Shown: positions 1 to 9,844, numbered from the stretch's first letter. The stretch: 64,000 bases of DNA from Gemmatimonadota bacterium (GCA_022826565.1 JAJDUP010000049.1:44249-108248), one strand, 5' to 3'. Program-made: numbers and translations. Notes: generated by a model from the sequence alone, not told the origin.

Positions 1-332
1 CGCGTTCCGGCGTCCGCCGCTGCCCCGGCGTCGAGCAGCGCGCGGACCGATTCGTCGTGTCCGTGTTCGGCCGCCAGGTGGAGTGCGGTGATCCCGTCGC
101 CCCGCGCCGCGCTCGCGTCCGCTCCCGCCCGCAGTAGGGCCCGGACCGCCTCCGCGTCGCCAACCCGGGCAGCCTCCAGCAGGTCGTCGCGGAGGGTGAG
201 TCCTTCGGCTGCCGCCGGTTCAGTCGGCGTGATCCGGCCGACTCCCTGGACTGCCGCCCCCTCTGCGAATCCGGACGCCGAGGCGAGTACGGTCGCCAGA
301 ACGACTCGAGCCGCGACGAGTCGGGTGCTCAC
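1..332 (-). CDS. Ankyrin-repeat exported protein (N-terminal part)
   Basis: This gene starts with GTG at 332 and runs off the left edge, so only about 110 residues are visible. The first 25-30 residues form a signal-peptide-like stretch (VSTRLVAARVVLATVLASAS). It is followed by ankyrin helices: DLLEAARVGDAEAVRALLRAGAD and then a consensus block with GITALHLAAEHGHDE. Ankyrin repeats are protein-binding scaffolds, and the signal suggests a periplasmic or secreted location. The GTG overlaps the TGA of the upstream DUF1552 gene as GTGA, so the two are almost certainly translationally coupled. The repeat identity is clear; the binding partner is unknown. Confidence 0.85.
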   Translation of the reverse strand, partial: MSTRLVAARVVLATVLASASGFAEGAAVQGVGRITPTEPAAAEGLTLRDDLLEAARVGDAEAVRALLRAGADASAARGDGITALHLAAEHGHDESVRALLDAGAAADAGT

Positions 333-1753
333 GACTCTCCCCGCGCCGGCGACGCCTGCTCGGGAAAGTCCAGCGGCAGCGCCCCATCGCTGTCGCCGAA
401 TGTGTCCACGTCGGGATGACCGATCTTCCGCATCAGGGTCACGAAAGCGTTGGCCATCGGCGTCCCGTCCGGAGCCTTCACGTGAATGCCGCCCTCCAGC
501 GCCCCGTTGGCCCGCCCGAACATCAGGAGCGGGGCCCGGCGGTGGTTGTGGAGGTTGCCGTCCGCCATCGGCGATCCCCAGATGACCGCGGTCTTGTCGA
601 GCAGGGAGCCGTCGACCTCCGCGGTCGCCCGCAGCTTGTCGAGAAAGTAGCCGAGCTGGGAGAGCCGGTAGGTGTTGATCTTCTGGTAGTCCATCAGGTG
701 GTCGGCCACATTGCCGTGGTGCGAAGCCCCGTGGATGGACCGGGTCGTACCGCTGCCCGGGAAGGTCCGGTTCGACTGGTCGAACCCCGTCTTGAAGGTG
801 ATGACTCGGGTCAGATCCGCCTGCAGGGCGATCAGCTGCAGGTCGAACATGAGCTTCATGTGCTCCTCGAACGAATCCGGAACGCCGGACGGCGCCTCCG
901 GCATGGCCCGCTCTTCGCCGGTCGCGTGACGGGCCTCCACCAGCTGGATGCGGCGCTCGATCTCGCGGATGTGGTCCACGTACTCGTCCAGTGCGAGGCG
1001 ATCCACCGCCCCGAGCTCGCGCCGCAGACGCGCCACCTCGGTGGTGATCCAGTCGATCATGCTGCGGTCGGCCCTGCGACGGGCGGCGCGGTCCTCCGGC
1101 GTGTCGCCCGCACCGAACAGTCGCTCGAACACCACGCGGGGCTCGCGAATGGCGGGCAGCGGCTGGTTCGGTGACGCCCACGCCAGCGAGGTCGTATAGG
1201 CGCAGTGGTAGTTGTAGGCACACCCGCCGCCCCGGTCGATTCCCTCGATGCACAGCTCCAGGGAGGGCAGTGCCGTGTCCCGCCCGAAGCGCTGGGCGTG
1301 CAGCTGGTCCAGCGAGGTCCCCAGGAAGATGTCCGACCCCTGCGTCTGTTTGGGATGCGCCTGGGTGAGGAAAACCGCGGTCGAACGATCGTGATCGCCC
1401 CCGATCTCCTCTGCCCGCTTGGGCTCCGCCGCCCGCACGTCGGTGTTGCTGACGATCGTCATGACATCTCGGAAGCGCTCCAGCGGCTTGAGCTGACTGT
1501 CCGCGACCAGCTCGAAGTTCCTTCCGGCGCTGGCCGGGGCGAACAGATGCCGGGCCGCCCCCCAGTCGCTCGATCCCGCGACCCCCATCGACTCCTCGAC
1601 GCAGACGAGGCGGGTGAACTCGGACCGCCGCATGGGATCGGTCCATCTCCTGCCGGCCGGCACCATCGCATCGAGGAGGGGCAGCGCCATGGAGGTGCCG
1701 ACTCCCCGCAGGAAGGTGCGGCGCGACAAATGGGTTCCGGTGATGAAGTTCAT
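329..1753 (-). CDS. DUF1552 family protein, Tat-exported
   Basis: This 474-residue protein matches the DUF1552 family found in Planctomycetes, Acidobacteria and Gemmatimonadota. Residues 10-17 read SRRTFLRG, a twin-arginine export signal followed by a hydrophobic stretch, so it should be folded before export. The body contains the family-typical segments around DQSNRTFPG, SIHGASHHG and the C-terminal MADGNLHNHRRAP, rich in histidines. The biochemical function is not established. Its start overlaps the stop of the DUF1592 gene (ATGA, 1750-1753) and its stop overlaps the ankyrin start, giving a three-gene coupled operon. This pairing recurs in these phyla and points to an exported redox or degradative complex, which is inference. 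Confidence 0.9.
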   Translation of the reverse strand: MNFITGTHLSRRTFLRGVGTSMALPLLDAMVPAGRRWTDPMRRSEFTRLVCVEESMGVAGSSDWGAARHLFAPASAGRNFELVADSQLKPLERFRDVMTIVSNTDVRAAEPKRAEEIGGDHDRSTAVFLTQAHPKQTQGSDIFLGTSLDQLHAQRFGRDTALPSLELCIEGIDRGGGCAYNYHCAYTTSLAWASPNQPLPAIREPRVVFERLFGAGDTPEDRAARRRADRSMIDWITTEVARLRRELGAVDRLALDEYVDHIREIERRIQLVEARHATGEERAMPEAPSGVPDSFEEHMKLMFDLQLIALQADLTRVITFKTGFDQSNRTFPGSGTTRSIHGASHHGNVADHLMDYQKINTYRLSQLGYFLDKLRATAEVDGSLLDKTAVIWGSPMADGNLHNHRRAPLLMFGRANGALEGGIHVKAPDGTPMANAFVTLMRKIGHPDVDTFGDSDGALPLDFPEQASPARGES

Positions 1754-4278
1754 TGCGTGGATTCCTCCTGTACTGGGGCCGGCCGCGGGCGGGCCATGCC
1801 GAAGGCGTCGCTCTGCACCACCCCCAGGATGAACGCCGACATCCGATATCCGTCGGCTTCGGCCCTGCGGGCAATCTCGCGTATCGCCGGCCCGTCGTAG
1901 TATTCCATTCGGCGGCCGACCGCATACGCCAGCAGGTGCGACGCGAAGTTGCGCACCAGCGGGAGCGGCCGCTTCATGAGCACGTCGACCAGGTGGGCGG
2001 GTGTGCTGATCTCGGTGCCGTCGTAGTAGGTGCCACGTGTGTCCAGCGGGGCGCCGTTCTCGCGCACCCGCACTCGCCCCGTGACATCGTACCCGTCGAG
2101 CGCCAGCCCGATCGGGTCCATGAAGCGGTGGCAGGCGTTGCAGGTCGGATTGCTGGTGTGCAGCGCAAGCCGTTCGCGGGTGGTGAGCATCCGTCCGTCC
2201 ACGGCCGCTTCCGTGGCATCAAACTCGGGTATGTTCGGTGGCGGAGGGGGAGGCGGGGTGCCCATCAGCACCTCCATCACCCACTTCCCGCGCAGCACCG
2301 GCGACGTGCGCGCCGACATGGACGTGAGCATCAGCACGCTGCCGTGGCCCAGCACGCCCCGGCGGCTCTCGTTCGGGTATCGAATCCGGCGGAAGTGGCC
2401 GCCGGAGACCCCCGGGATGCCGTAGTGCCGGGCCAGCCGGTCGTTCAGGAAGGTGTAGTCGGCCGTGAACAACTCGAGCAGGCTGCGGTCGCCGCGGACC
2501 AGGTGGTCGAAGAGCAGCCGCGTCTCGCGGACCATGTCCTCGCGCAGCTGACCGGTGAAGTCCGGGTACAGATACGGCTCCGGCTGGTTGTCTTCCGCGT
2601 CCTGCAGCCTGAGCCACTGGGAGGCGAAGCGCGTGGCGAGCGCCTCGGCGCGCGGATCCGCCAGCATGCGCCCGACCTGCGCCTCCAGCACCGCGGGCTC
2701 CGAGAGCCGTCCCGTCCGGGCCGCGTCCAGCAGTTCGGCGTCCGGGACGGTCGCCCACAGGAAGAAGGAAAGACGTGACGCGAGATCGATGTCGGACAGG
2801 CGGTAGCTCTTGCCGGGACCGGCCTCGCTGGGCACTCGTTCCAGGCGGAAGATGAACGACGGGCTGGACAGAATCGCCTGCAGCGCCATGCGCACGCCGA
2901 CCTCGAAGCCGCCCTCGTCGGCGCCCTCATCGTAGAAGGACATCGGGCCTGCCAGATCCTCATCCGTCACGGGACGCCGGTATGCCCTGGTCGCCAGCCG
3001 GGTCACGATATCACGGGCGCACTCGCGTGCGTCGGGGGATCCTGTCGCAGCTGTCTCCGGAGCCGCAGTCGCCGCGTCGACCGGGGGCGCTGCGGACCCT
3101 CCCGCCGCTGCGCGCTCCGGATGGCAATGGAAGAGCGCTCGGCGACTGGGGGTTTCGGATACTCCGAGCGCCTCGTGCGGGCCCGTGACGGTCAGTTCGC
3201 TGAGGTGGGGGAGGGCGGTGATCCCATAGTTGGCCCAGGCCTGGGAATCCTCACCGCCCACGAACGACCAGCCGGGTGTCTGCAGCCGGTCGTCGTAGGG
3301 CCCCTCGATGGTGCGGACGAAGGCCGCCGCCAACTGCCGCTGGCCGGCGCGGACGAAGATGGGGGCCGTGCGGATCGGCACCGTGGAACGGCCGTTGTGC
3401 TCCAGCGCGAGCAGCGCCACTCCTTCGCCGTCGATGGAGAGATCGACGTCCTGGTTGCGGGTGCCTCTGCCGAAGAGCGTCCCTACCGTGAACACGTAGT
3501 CGCCGTCCGCCGGGAAGTCGTGCGTGACGACCATCCCGCCGCGGGTGCCGTAGGGAGTGCCCTCGATGTGGTCCCAGGCGTGCTGGGAAACCTCGATTGG
3601 GTTGGTGTATTTTACCGATCGGGAAAGCGCTGCCGGGTTGCCGACGGCCAGGCGGCTCACTTCGGTCGCCGCCCGCAGGTAGGCCTCGAGGAGCGTGGTG
3701 GACAGGCCCTGGGCGTCCGACATGTTGTCGAAGGCGCCCAGGTAGGTGTCGGCCGGAAGCCAGCGGTCGGCGTCAATCTCCAGGGCGAGCAGGTCGCGGA
3801 TGACGCGCTCGTACTCGGGGCGGTTCAGCCGCTGGAACCTGCGCGCGCCCGGATCGGGATCGCGCGCCGCGGCGTCGTCGATGACCCCCTCAAGCGTCTC
3901 GACGAGCGCCAGCAGCGTGTCGCCCGCCGGCCTGCGCTGGCCCGGGGGAGGCATCATTCCGGCGCGCAGCTTGCGGATCATCTTCTCGGCCGTGGGCGCC
4001 TGCTCGCTCGCCGCGGCCACGTTGAAGCCTTCCAGGGTGAGGTTGCCGCGCAGCAGCCGCTCGTTGTGACAGCGTGTGCAATAGCGCTGGACGACGTCGT
4101 TCAGGGCTGGACTTTCGATGCCGGTCCCGTCGACGTTCGCTGACGCGGATCCGATCGCCGAAACGGCCTGCTGGTGCCGCGCGTCCATCTCCGCGCGCAA
4201 CTCGGCTTGCGGGCCGGCCGAGTCGTCGGAAACGGCAAGCCCGAGCCCCAGAACAGCACCAGCGATCGCCACCCTCAT
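1750..4278 (-). CDS. DUF1592/DUF1588-type cytochrome-like exported protein
   Basis: I place the start at the ATG at 4278, giving 842 residues, because the protein then begins with a hydrophobic signal segment (MRVAIAGAVLGLGLAV); the frame is open further upstream but that part looks non-coding. A CTRCH haem-binding motif lies at residues 67-71 (planctomycete cytochrome c-like domain) and a second motif, CNACH, near 713-717 followed by MDPIGLALDGYD, typical of DUF1588. Between them are segments matching DUF1587, DUF1595 and DUF1592, and a poly-proline run (GTPPPPPPPNIPEFD). Two CxxCH motifs indicate a multidomain periplasmic c-type cytochrome-like protein. It is the first gene of the operon with DUF1552 and ankyrin. 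The substrate is unknown. Confidence 0.9.
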   Translation of the reverse strand: MRVAIAGAVLGLGLAVSDDSAGPQAELRAEMDARHQQAVSAIGSASANVDGTGIESPALNDVVQRYCTRCHNERLLRGNLTLEGFNVAAASEQAPTAEKMIRKLRAGMMPPPGQRRPAGDTLLALVETLEGVIDDAAARDPDPGARRFQRLNRPEYERVIRDLLALEIDADRWLPADTYLGAFDNMSDAQGLSTTLLEAYLRAATEVSRLAVGNPAALSRSVKYTNPIEVSQHAWDHIEGTPYGTRGGMVVTHDFPADGDYVFTVGTLFGRGTRNQDVDLSIDGEGVALLALEHNGRSTVPIRTAPIFVRAGQRQLAAAFVRTIEGPYDDRLQTPGWSFVGGEDSQAWANYGITALPHLSELTVTGPHEALGVSETPSRRALFHCHPERAAAGGSAAPPVDAATAAPETAATGSPDARECARDIVTRLATRAYRRPVTDEDLAGPMSFYDEGADEGGFEVGVRMALQAILSSPSFIFRLERVPSEAGPGKSYRLSDIDLASRLSFFLWATVPDAELLDAARTGRLSEPAVLEAQVGRMLADPRAEALATRFASQWLRLQDAEDNQPEPYLYPDFTGQLREDMVRETRLLFDHLVRGDRSLLELFTADYTFLNDRLARHYGIPGVSGGHFRRIRYPNESRRGVLGHGSVLMLTSMSARTSPVLRGKWVMEVLMGTPPPPPPPNIPEFDATEAAVDGRMLTTRERLALHTSNPTCNACHRFMDPIGLALDGYDVTGRVRVRENGAPLDTRGTYYDGTEISTPAHLVDVLMKRPLPLVRNFASHLLAYAVGRRMEYYDGPAIREIARRAEADGYRMSAFILGVVQSDAFGMARPRPAPVQEESTQ

Positions 4279-4849
4279 GCGCCTACTATTGGCCTGCGGC
4301 GTGCGCTCCCGCAAGGTGACCGCCTGGTTTGCTCCGCCCGGGTTGTCGCTCGGCGCGCTCGCGGAGTCGCATCGATCACCGTTTGCGGCCCCCGGGAAGG
4401 CCACTCTGGTGGTCATCACCGGCGTTGCGGGCCCGGTCCTCAAATGGCAGCGAGCCTGTCCCTGGTGGTCAGTTTGCGACATATGCTGTAGCTGTACTAT
4501 ACTTGTTTCGCCAATCGACCTTGACAACCATCGAGATGGATTTCTTGCCGGACACCAAATCGGTACGGATGTGTGCGGGATGCGCGCTCGCATTTCGATC
4601 GAATGCTGGTCCGATAGCATACGGCGCGAGTTGTGTGCAAGACGGCTGTCCATTGACGGCGCTGCAAGCCGTGCAACAGGTGTGGTTTACGACCGGTCGT
4701 ACACGCCGAGTTGGCCGCAGGGTGACATGAGTGGTATGGTCGCAGCGGTCGAATCGACCCCGTCCTGTCCCGTCTTGGCGGCATCCTCGAGTTGGAAGCA
4801 GTTTCAGCCGGTATCCAGCCGACTCACCCAGCTCAACGACAGGATGTCC
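4279..4849. other. Long divergent intergenic region
   Basis: These 571 bases separate the divergent DUF1592 and M14 peptidase starts. The middle (about 4480-4720) is visibly less GC-rich than the flanks. It contains TTGACA at about 4520 on the plus strand without a convincing partner, and a TATAGT-like hexamer near 4495 on the minus strand. The M14 reading frame is open across the whole stretch, but there is no protein signature in it, and its codons do not resemble those of the neighbours. It probably holds both promoters. I cannot assign a gene or structured RNA here. Confidence 0.5.
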
Positions 4850-7800
4850 ATGAAAGCCAGGAACGCTCAGTCACGGCCGGCCACCACCCTTCGCGGCACC
4901 CGGGCCGCGCGATTCCCCACCCTGGCGGTCCTCGCGCTGATTGCGCTCGCCCCATCCCGCACCGCCGCGCAGCCGCCCGCCACCCCACCCCCCCTCGACC
5001 TCGCCGCGCTGTTCGATCCCGGCAACCTCGTCCTGGACGAGAATGGCGACGGCGTGCCCGACCGCCTCGGCGCGGCGTTGGTCCTCGCGCCCGAGCCCAC
5101 CGACGCCGAACGGGCCGCCGCCGCCGAGATCGCCGCGCGGCTCGGTTTCGAGACCATGGCCCTCGACCTGCCCCTGCGGCGCGCTCCCCGGCCCGGCGAC
5201 GTCTCCATCCTGATCGGCGAGCGCGCCGTCGCGGCGGCGGGGCTCTCACGGGACAACTTCATCCCCGCCTCCGGTGCGGCGGGCTCCCCGGCCCCGGCGG
5301 CCACCATCGCCACGCTCACCGCCGCCTCGGGCGACCGCTTCCTGGCCCTGCTCGCCCAAGACGACGCCGACCTGCTCCGCGCGGCCCGGCTCGTCGCCGG
5401 CTCCCTGCCGCACGTGGGCACCCTCTCCGGCCCCTCACTCACCGACATCGCCGACGAACTCACCACCTGGCTGAGCGCCGGCGACAGCGCGGCTCCCTCC
5501 CCCGCGATCGCCTTCCTCCAAGCGACGCTGGGCGGGCCGTCCGGCGACCGCGCCGCAACCGAACACGCCGGCGACCCCGGCGCACCGCCCCTCCACCTCC
5601 TGGCCACCCTGGCCTACGCCGAGGACGGTGAGTCAGGCGCGGCGGACCCCGCCGCCACGCTTGCCACCGACGCGCTGGACCGCCTCCAGATCCTGGCATG
5701 GGAGCGCGTCGGCGATGCAGCGACTGGACCCGACTCGGCCGACCTGCGCTTTCCAGGGCTCGGCTCGCTCACCGTCGCGTCGGGGGCGCGCCGGGTGGTG
5801 CTCCCAACCCTGGCAGCGGCGGCAGGCGGCGGCGCAACCGGGGCACGTCCCGGCGCCGGGGCCAAGGACGACCTCGACCTCTCAAACCTGTACACCACGG
5901 ACGGCTTCCTTGGCGGGGGCGAAATCCCCGACCGGATCGATGTGGTCGTGGTGCCGGGCGCCGGGGCCGAGGGCGTGCCGGAGCTGGCCGCGCGCATGGG
6001 GCTCGAGTCCGCGGGCCTGACCGTTCCGATCGTGAGGAGGCCGGACGAGATCGAGGCCGCCGCCAGCGAGCCGACGACGGTGCTGGTCGGCAGCGATCAC
6101 CCCCTCGTAGCCGAGCTCGCCGACAGTGGCAGAGTCGCGCCGGGTGAGGTGGGCGCGGGCCGCGGCCTGATCGAGGTCGTGCCGGACGCGTTCGGGAGCA
6201 AGCCGAGTCTGGTGGTCAGCGGGGCCGACCACGCGGGCGCGACCCTCGCGACGAGGAAGATCGCGGAGGTCTTCCCCAATGTGAGCGCCCGCGGCGACGG
6301 CAACCCCACCTTCGACGACATCGAGTACGCGCTGTGGGGCACCCTTGCGGGGCGCACACCCGCGGGCCAGGCCGCGATCGGGCTCTACAAGCTGGACCGG
6401 ATCGTCGCCGAACTCGCGGGCGAGGACATCGCCGCAGCCGAGATCCTGATATCGGTGGAGAAGCCGGCCGACGGGCTTGCGGAGGCGGTTCGCGAGCGCG
6501 CAGCCGCCCTCGGGGCCGACGAGATCTCGGTCGCGATCGACAACCGGGACGTGCAGCGCGCGGCGGAGATCTTCGCAGAGGACTTCACGCTCCCTTCGGA
6601 GGTGGACGACTTCTGGTCGGCCTTCGACGACCGCATCGAGCCCGGCATCGAGCGCGGCGCTCCCGCCCGCATCGAAGCCCGCCTCTCGGAGCCTCCCGAA
6701 ATCCGCCGCGCCATCGCCGACGAAGCCCGCCGGCGCCTGATCGAGGCCGGTGCCGACCCCGAGGCGACCACGGTCGAGGTCCTGTCCGCCTTCAAGCAGG
6801 GCTTCTCGTGGCTGCGCGAGTCCGTTGCGCCGCGGCTGGCCGGACAGGAGATCGGCGAGATCGTCATCGAGTTCCTCCGCAACGACCCACCGGTCGACTG
6901 GCCCCAACAGGCGATGCACACGCCGGTGCGGTGGCTGCACGAGGTTTTCCCCATCGATGAGGTCCTCGCCGCCGATCTGGGGCTCGTTGTCGGCCAAATC
7001 CGCTTCGAAATGGCGGACAACGGCCCGATTTACCGCGTTCGGGCCACTGCGCCGGACGGCAGCACGCTCCTGGAAGACACCTTCGACCCAGCCTGGGTCC
7101 TCCGTCCCTACTTCGACCGATTCCAGGACTACGAGAAGGTTCGGGTCACAACGGGCTGGCTCACCGCCACCACCGACGGCGACACCCTCGCCCACGAGCG
7201 CATCGTCACCGATCCCGAGCGCTTCTGGGACCGCTTCCAGTCCCGCACCCTGCCCGCCGTCTACGACTACGTCATGGACCGCCACGACGGTAACCCCCGC
7301 GGCGGCGGCGCGGACGCCCCCTTCTTCGGCACCCTCACCGTCGAACTGGAGCTGAGCGAGCCCGATTACCGTCTGGGCGTCGACAACGAAATCATCTCGC
7401 CGATGGACGCTCTCCACGAGGAGATCTACTTCGGTACCATCGAGTTCTTCCACCTCATCGGCCGCAACGCGCGCGGCCAGGACCTCACCTATCCGGGCCG
7501 CATCATCCCCATCATGCGCCCCAAAGGCGACGGCACCCGCGGCACCGGCCGGATCACCTTCACCGGCTTCGCCACCGACCGCCCCGCCGTCATCGTCCGC
7601 TACGAAACGCGCGACGGGGCCACCGGCGAACGGCGCCTCGACATCCCCAAGGTGACGATGGAGCGCCCCAGTCTGCGCCGAGCGGTGGTCGCGCCGGGGT
7701 CGCCCGCCTATCCGCGGCTGGATCTGCGCGTGCGCGTGGACTCGGAGGAGGACGAGCGGGAGGCCCTCCTGAACATGGCGTCACCCCAGCAGGTCGACGC

Positions 7801-9160
7801 GCGCATGATTTCGGCCGAACAGGTCGCGGCCACCCTCTCCAACCTCGGCGACCTGCGCGCCGCCGGCCTGTACGCCCGGGCCCTCGCCTGGGACGATGTC
7901 GGCGAGATCGGCGTCTGGGCGGAATGGACCCACGAACAGAACGACTCCGCCCGCGTCACCGCCGTCCTGCCCGCGAACGGCTCCGCGGCACCGCTCCCCG
8001 TCTGGACCGACCTCCTCCCGGAGGGCTGGACCTACGACGGCGAGCGCATCGTCCAGTGGGACACCCCGATTCCACCGCCCGAAGGCCACGAGATGACGGC
8101 CAAGTTGAGCCACGCCTTCGACGAGGCCACCATGTACCGGGTCGGCGAGAGCTATCTGGGGAGAACCACCTGGGCGATGGACCTGATGCCGCCGATCAAC
8201 GCCACCCACTGGTCTCGCGTCAAGGCCACCACCTTCAAGCCCACCGTCATCTATTCGGCGCGCCAGCACGCCAACGAGGTCTCGTCCACAAGCCACGTCC
8301 TCCGTCACGCCGAGCTGTTACTCACCGATTCGGCGCAGAGGGCCAGGCTGGACAAGGTGAATGTCGTCATTCATCCATTCACCAACCCCGACGGCGCCCA
8401 GCTCGCATACGACCTCTACCGGATCACGCCGGACTACATCCTGCACGCGGGCTACCTGGCCTCGCTCGGCATGGACGCGACCTCGGGCGGCGGCCAGCAC
8501 TTTCCCATCTACCCCGAATCGAAGGTGCGCGGACAGCTCTGGGACCGCTGGCTGCCCGACATCTTCCTCAACCCGCACGGATACCCCAGCCACCAGGTCG
8601 TGCAGCTGTTTTCGGAGTACCAGGGGCTGGTGCGGCGCGGGCGGGTCACCGAACGCAACTGGGGGTTCAACAAGGGCTGGTTCATGCCCGGCTTCGGGTA
8701 TATCGACGATCCGGCCTTCCCGCGGCACAAGGACGCCGCCTTCAGGATCCGCGACTACATCACGCGCGGCATCAACTCGAACCGTGATGTCTTCGAGATG
8801 AACCAGCGGAACTACGACCGCTACCGCCGCTACGGGGCCGCCTTCGATCCCGATGTCTTCCGTCTGCCGATGACCGACAGCGTGCTCATCGAGATGCCGC
8901 TGAAGGGATCGCGCGGGCCGTCGGGGGGCGGCGGCTTCAATCCACGGATCACGATCTGGAACGGCGTCACCGAAGCGCCCGACGAGACCGCATACGGCCC
9001 GTGGATGGAACTCGTGGCCAAGGCAGGGCTGTCGTGGGACCAGGCAATCCTCGACTACCTCTACGACGGCGAGCATGAGGTGGAGCGGAGCGGCTCGGGG
9101 TTTCTTGGCGGCACGACCCTGAGAATGCACCGGCCGCGTCCCCCAAGAGACAAGGAATGA
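4850..9160 (+). CDS. Very large M14-family zinc carboxypeptidase-like protein
   Basis: The start is taken at the ATG at 4850 because AGGA lies five bases upstream and the protein then opens with a signal peptide ending in RTAAQ; this gives 1436 residues. After the signal comes a calcium-loop-like segment (LDENGDGVPDRLG, about residues 61-73), then a long region of repeated alpha/beta segments resembling partial peptidase-associated domains. The catalytic M14 domain is C-terminal: HANE at residues 1140-1143 supplies the HxxE zinc motif, NPDGAQ follows, and His1243 in NPHGYPSH is a likely further ligand. M14 enzymes remove C-terminal residues from peptides or peptidoglycan stems. Most family members are 300-600 residues, so this is unusually long. 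Its stop overlaps the sigma-factor start (ATGA). Confidence 0.8.
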   Translation: MKARNAQSRPATTLRGTRAARFPTLAVLALIALAPSRTAAQPPATPPPLDLAALFDPGNLVLDENGDGVPDRLGAALVLAPEPTDAERAAAAEIAARLGFETMALDLPLRRAPRPGDVSILIGERAVAAAGLSRDNFIPASGAAGSPAPAATIATLTAASGDRFLALLAQDDADLLRAARLVAGSLPHVGTLSGPSLTDIADELTTWLSAGDSAAPSPAIAFLQATLGGPSGDRAATEHAGDPGAPPLHLLATLAYAEDGESGAADPAATLATDALDRLQILAWERVGDAATGPDSADLRFPGLGSLTVASGARRVVLPTLAAAAGGGATGARPGAGAKDDLDLSNLYTTDGFLGGGEIPDRIDVVVVPGAGAEGVPELAARMGLESAGLTVPIVRRPDEIEAAASEPTTVLVGSDHPLVAELADSGRVAPGEVGAGRGLIEVVPDAFGSKPSLVVSGADHAGATLATRKIAEVFPNVSARGDGNPTFDDIEYALWGTLAGRTPAGQAAIGLYKLDRIVAELAGEDIAAAEILISVEKPADGLAEAVRERAAALGADEISVAIDNRDVQRAAEIFAEDFTLPSEVDDFWSAFDDRIEPGIERGAPARIEARLSEPPEIRRAIADEARRRLIEAGADPEATTVEVLSAFKQGFSWLRESVAPRLAGQEIGEIVIEFLRNDPPVDWPQQAMHTPVRWLHEVFPIDEVLAADLGLVVGQIRFEMADNGPIYRVRATAPDGSTLLEDTFDPAWVLRPYFDRFQDYEKVRVTTGWLTATTDGDTLAHERIVTDPERFWDRFQSRTLPAVYDYVMDRHDGNPRGGGADAPFFGTLTVELELSEPDYRLGVDNEIISPMDALHEEIYFGTIEFFHLIGRNARGQDLTYPGRIIPIMRPKGDGTRGTGRITFTGFATDRPAVIVRYETRDGATGERRLDIPKVTMERPSLRRAVVAPGSPAYPRLDLRVRVDSEEDEREALLNMASPQQVDARMISAEQVAATLSNLGDLRAAGLYARALAWDDVGEIGVWAEWTHEQNDSARVTAVLPANGSAAPLPVWTDLLPEGWTYDGERIVQWDTPIPPPEGHEMTAKLSHAFDEATMYRVGESYLGRTTWAMDLMPPINATHWSRVKATTFKPTVIYSARQHANEVSSTSHVLRHAELLLTDSAQRARLDKVNVVIHPFTNPDGAQLAYDLYRITPDYILHAGYLASLGMDATSGGGQHFPIYPESKVRGQLWDRWLPDIFLNPHGYPSHQVVQLFSEYQGLVRRGRVTERNWGFNKGWFMPGFGYIDDPAFPRHKDAAFRIRDYITRGINSNRDVFEMNQRNYDRYRRYGAAFDPDVFRLPMTDSVLIEMPLKGSRGPSGGGGFNPRITIWNGVTEAPDETAYGPWMELVAKAGLSWDQAILDYLYDGEHEVERSGSGFLGGTTLRMHRPRPPRDKE

Positions 9161-9717
9161 CCGAAGCGGACCCGGCGCGCGGGCGCCGTTCGATCGACGA
9201 CTCGATCGACCTTGCGCGCCTGCACGCCCGGGACCGCACGCTGCTGACAACGCTGGTTCGCGACCTCAGTCCGCGAATCAGTGCGTCCATTCGGCGCTAT
9301 GCACTCAGCGACGAAGACGCGCACGAACTGTTGCAGGACTGCTGGGTCCAGATTCTGGACCGCCTCGACGCCTTCAAGCACCGGGGGTCTTTTACCGCGT
9401 GGGCGATCGCGGTCAGCAGGAACGTCGGCAGGACGAGGCTGCGCCGCTCGCGACGCGGGCGCAAACGGACCGTGGCACTGGACGATGTCGCGAAGGTGCC
9501 GAGCGACGAGCTCGATCCGCTGGAGCTGGCGATGGCGCGGCGGGAGCGCGAGATCGTCTTCGATGCGGTTGCGTCGCTGCCGGACCGGGAACGCGACGCC
9601 ATCGTGCTTCGGCTGTTTGAAGGCCGGAGCACGCAAGAATCGGCGGAAATCCTCGGGGTCGCTCCGGGGGCGGTGCGGACATCCTGCAACGCGCGATGTA
9701 CCGGCTCCGGCGGATGA
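9157..9717 (+). CDS. ECF-type RNA polymerase sigma factor, C-terminus out of frame
   Basis: The 186-residue product carries sigma region 2 (about residues 15-90, with DEDAHELLQDCWVQILDRL and SFTAWAIAVSRN) and most of region 4 (about 125-170, LPDRERDAIVLRLFEGRSTQESAEILGV). It then reads VRTSCNARCTGSGG and stops. In the neighbouring frame the same bases read ILQRAMYRLRRMKRVR and end in TGA at 9761, which is the expected recognition-helix end of region 4.2. One base therefore appears to be missing near 9677-9683. The change could be a real truncation, a sequencing error or an unusual frameshift. The gene overlaps the M14 gene by ATGA, which suggests the two are co-expressed. Confidence 0.8.
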   Translation: MTEADPARGRRSIDDSIDLARLHARDRTLLTTLVRDLSPRISASIRRYALSDEDAHELLQDCWVQILDRLDAFKHRGSFTAWAIAVSRNVGRTRLRRSRRGRKRTVALDDVAKVPSDELDPLELAMARREREIVFDAVASLPDRERDAIVLRLFEGRSTQESAEILGVAPGAVRTSCNARCTGSGG

Positions 9718-9798
9718 AGAGAGTCCGGCTCCTGATCCAGGATTGGATGGACGACGGATGACCGGATCCCGGCACGTTTTTGTCGTTTTTGGTTCGAT

Positions 9799-9844
9799 GT
9801 CGCAAATCGACCCCTCACCCCCAGTCCTTAATTGCATTTGTACA
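9799..9844 (+). promoter_or_regulatory. GTCG-N5-CGAC element with downstream -10-like box, copy 1
   Basis: The core GTCGCAAATCGACCCC begins at 9799 and contains an inverted repeat GTCG-CAAAT-CGAC, followed by a C-rich stretch ending CACCC at 9820. A TGTACA hexamer lies at 9839-9844, 40 bases after the core start. An almost identical core with the same geometry occurs at 13177, upstream of the AraC-type gene. It precedes the thioredoxin-fold gene at 9890 and is most likely an activator site with its promoter. The regulator is not known. Confidence 0.55.

Noticed and set aside
4118..4849. N-terminal extension of the M14 peptidase through the intergenic region
   Set aside because: The frame is open but has no signal peptide or family similarity, while the ATG at 4850 has an AGGA site and gives a typical signal peptide.
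5882..7453. Long open frame on the minus strand
   Set aside because: It is a shadow of the M14 gene caused by high GC content; no family signature or ribosome site.
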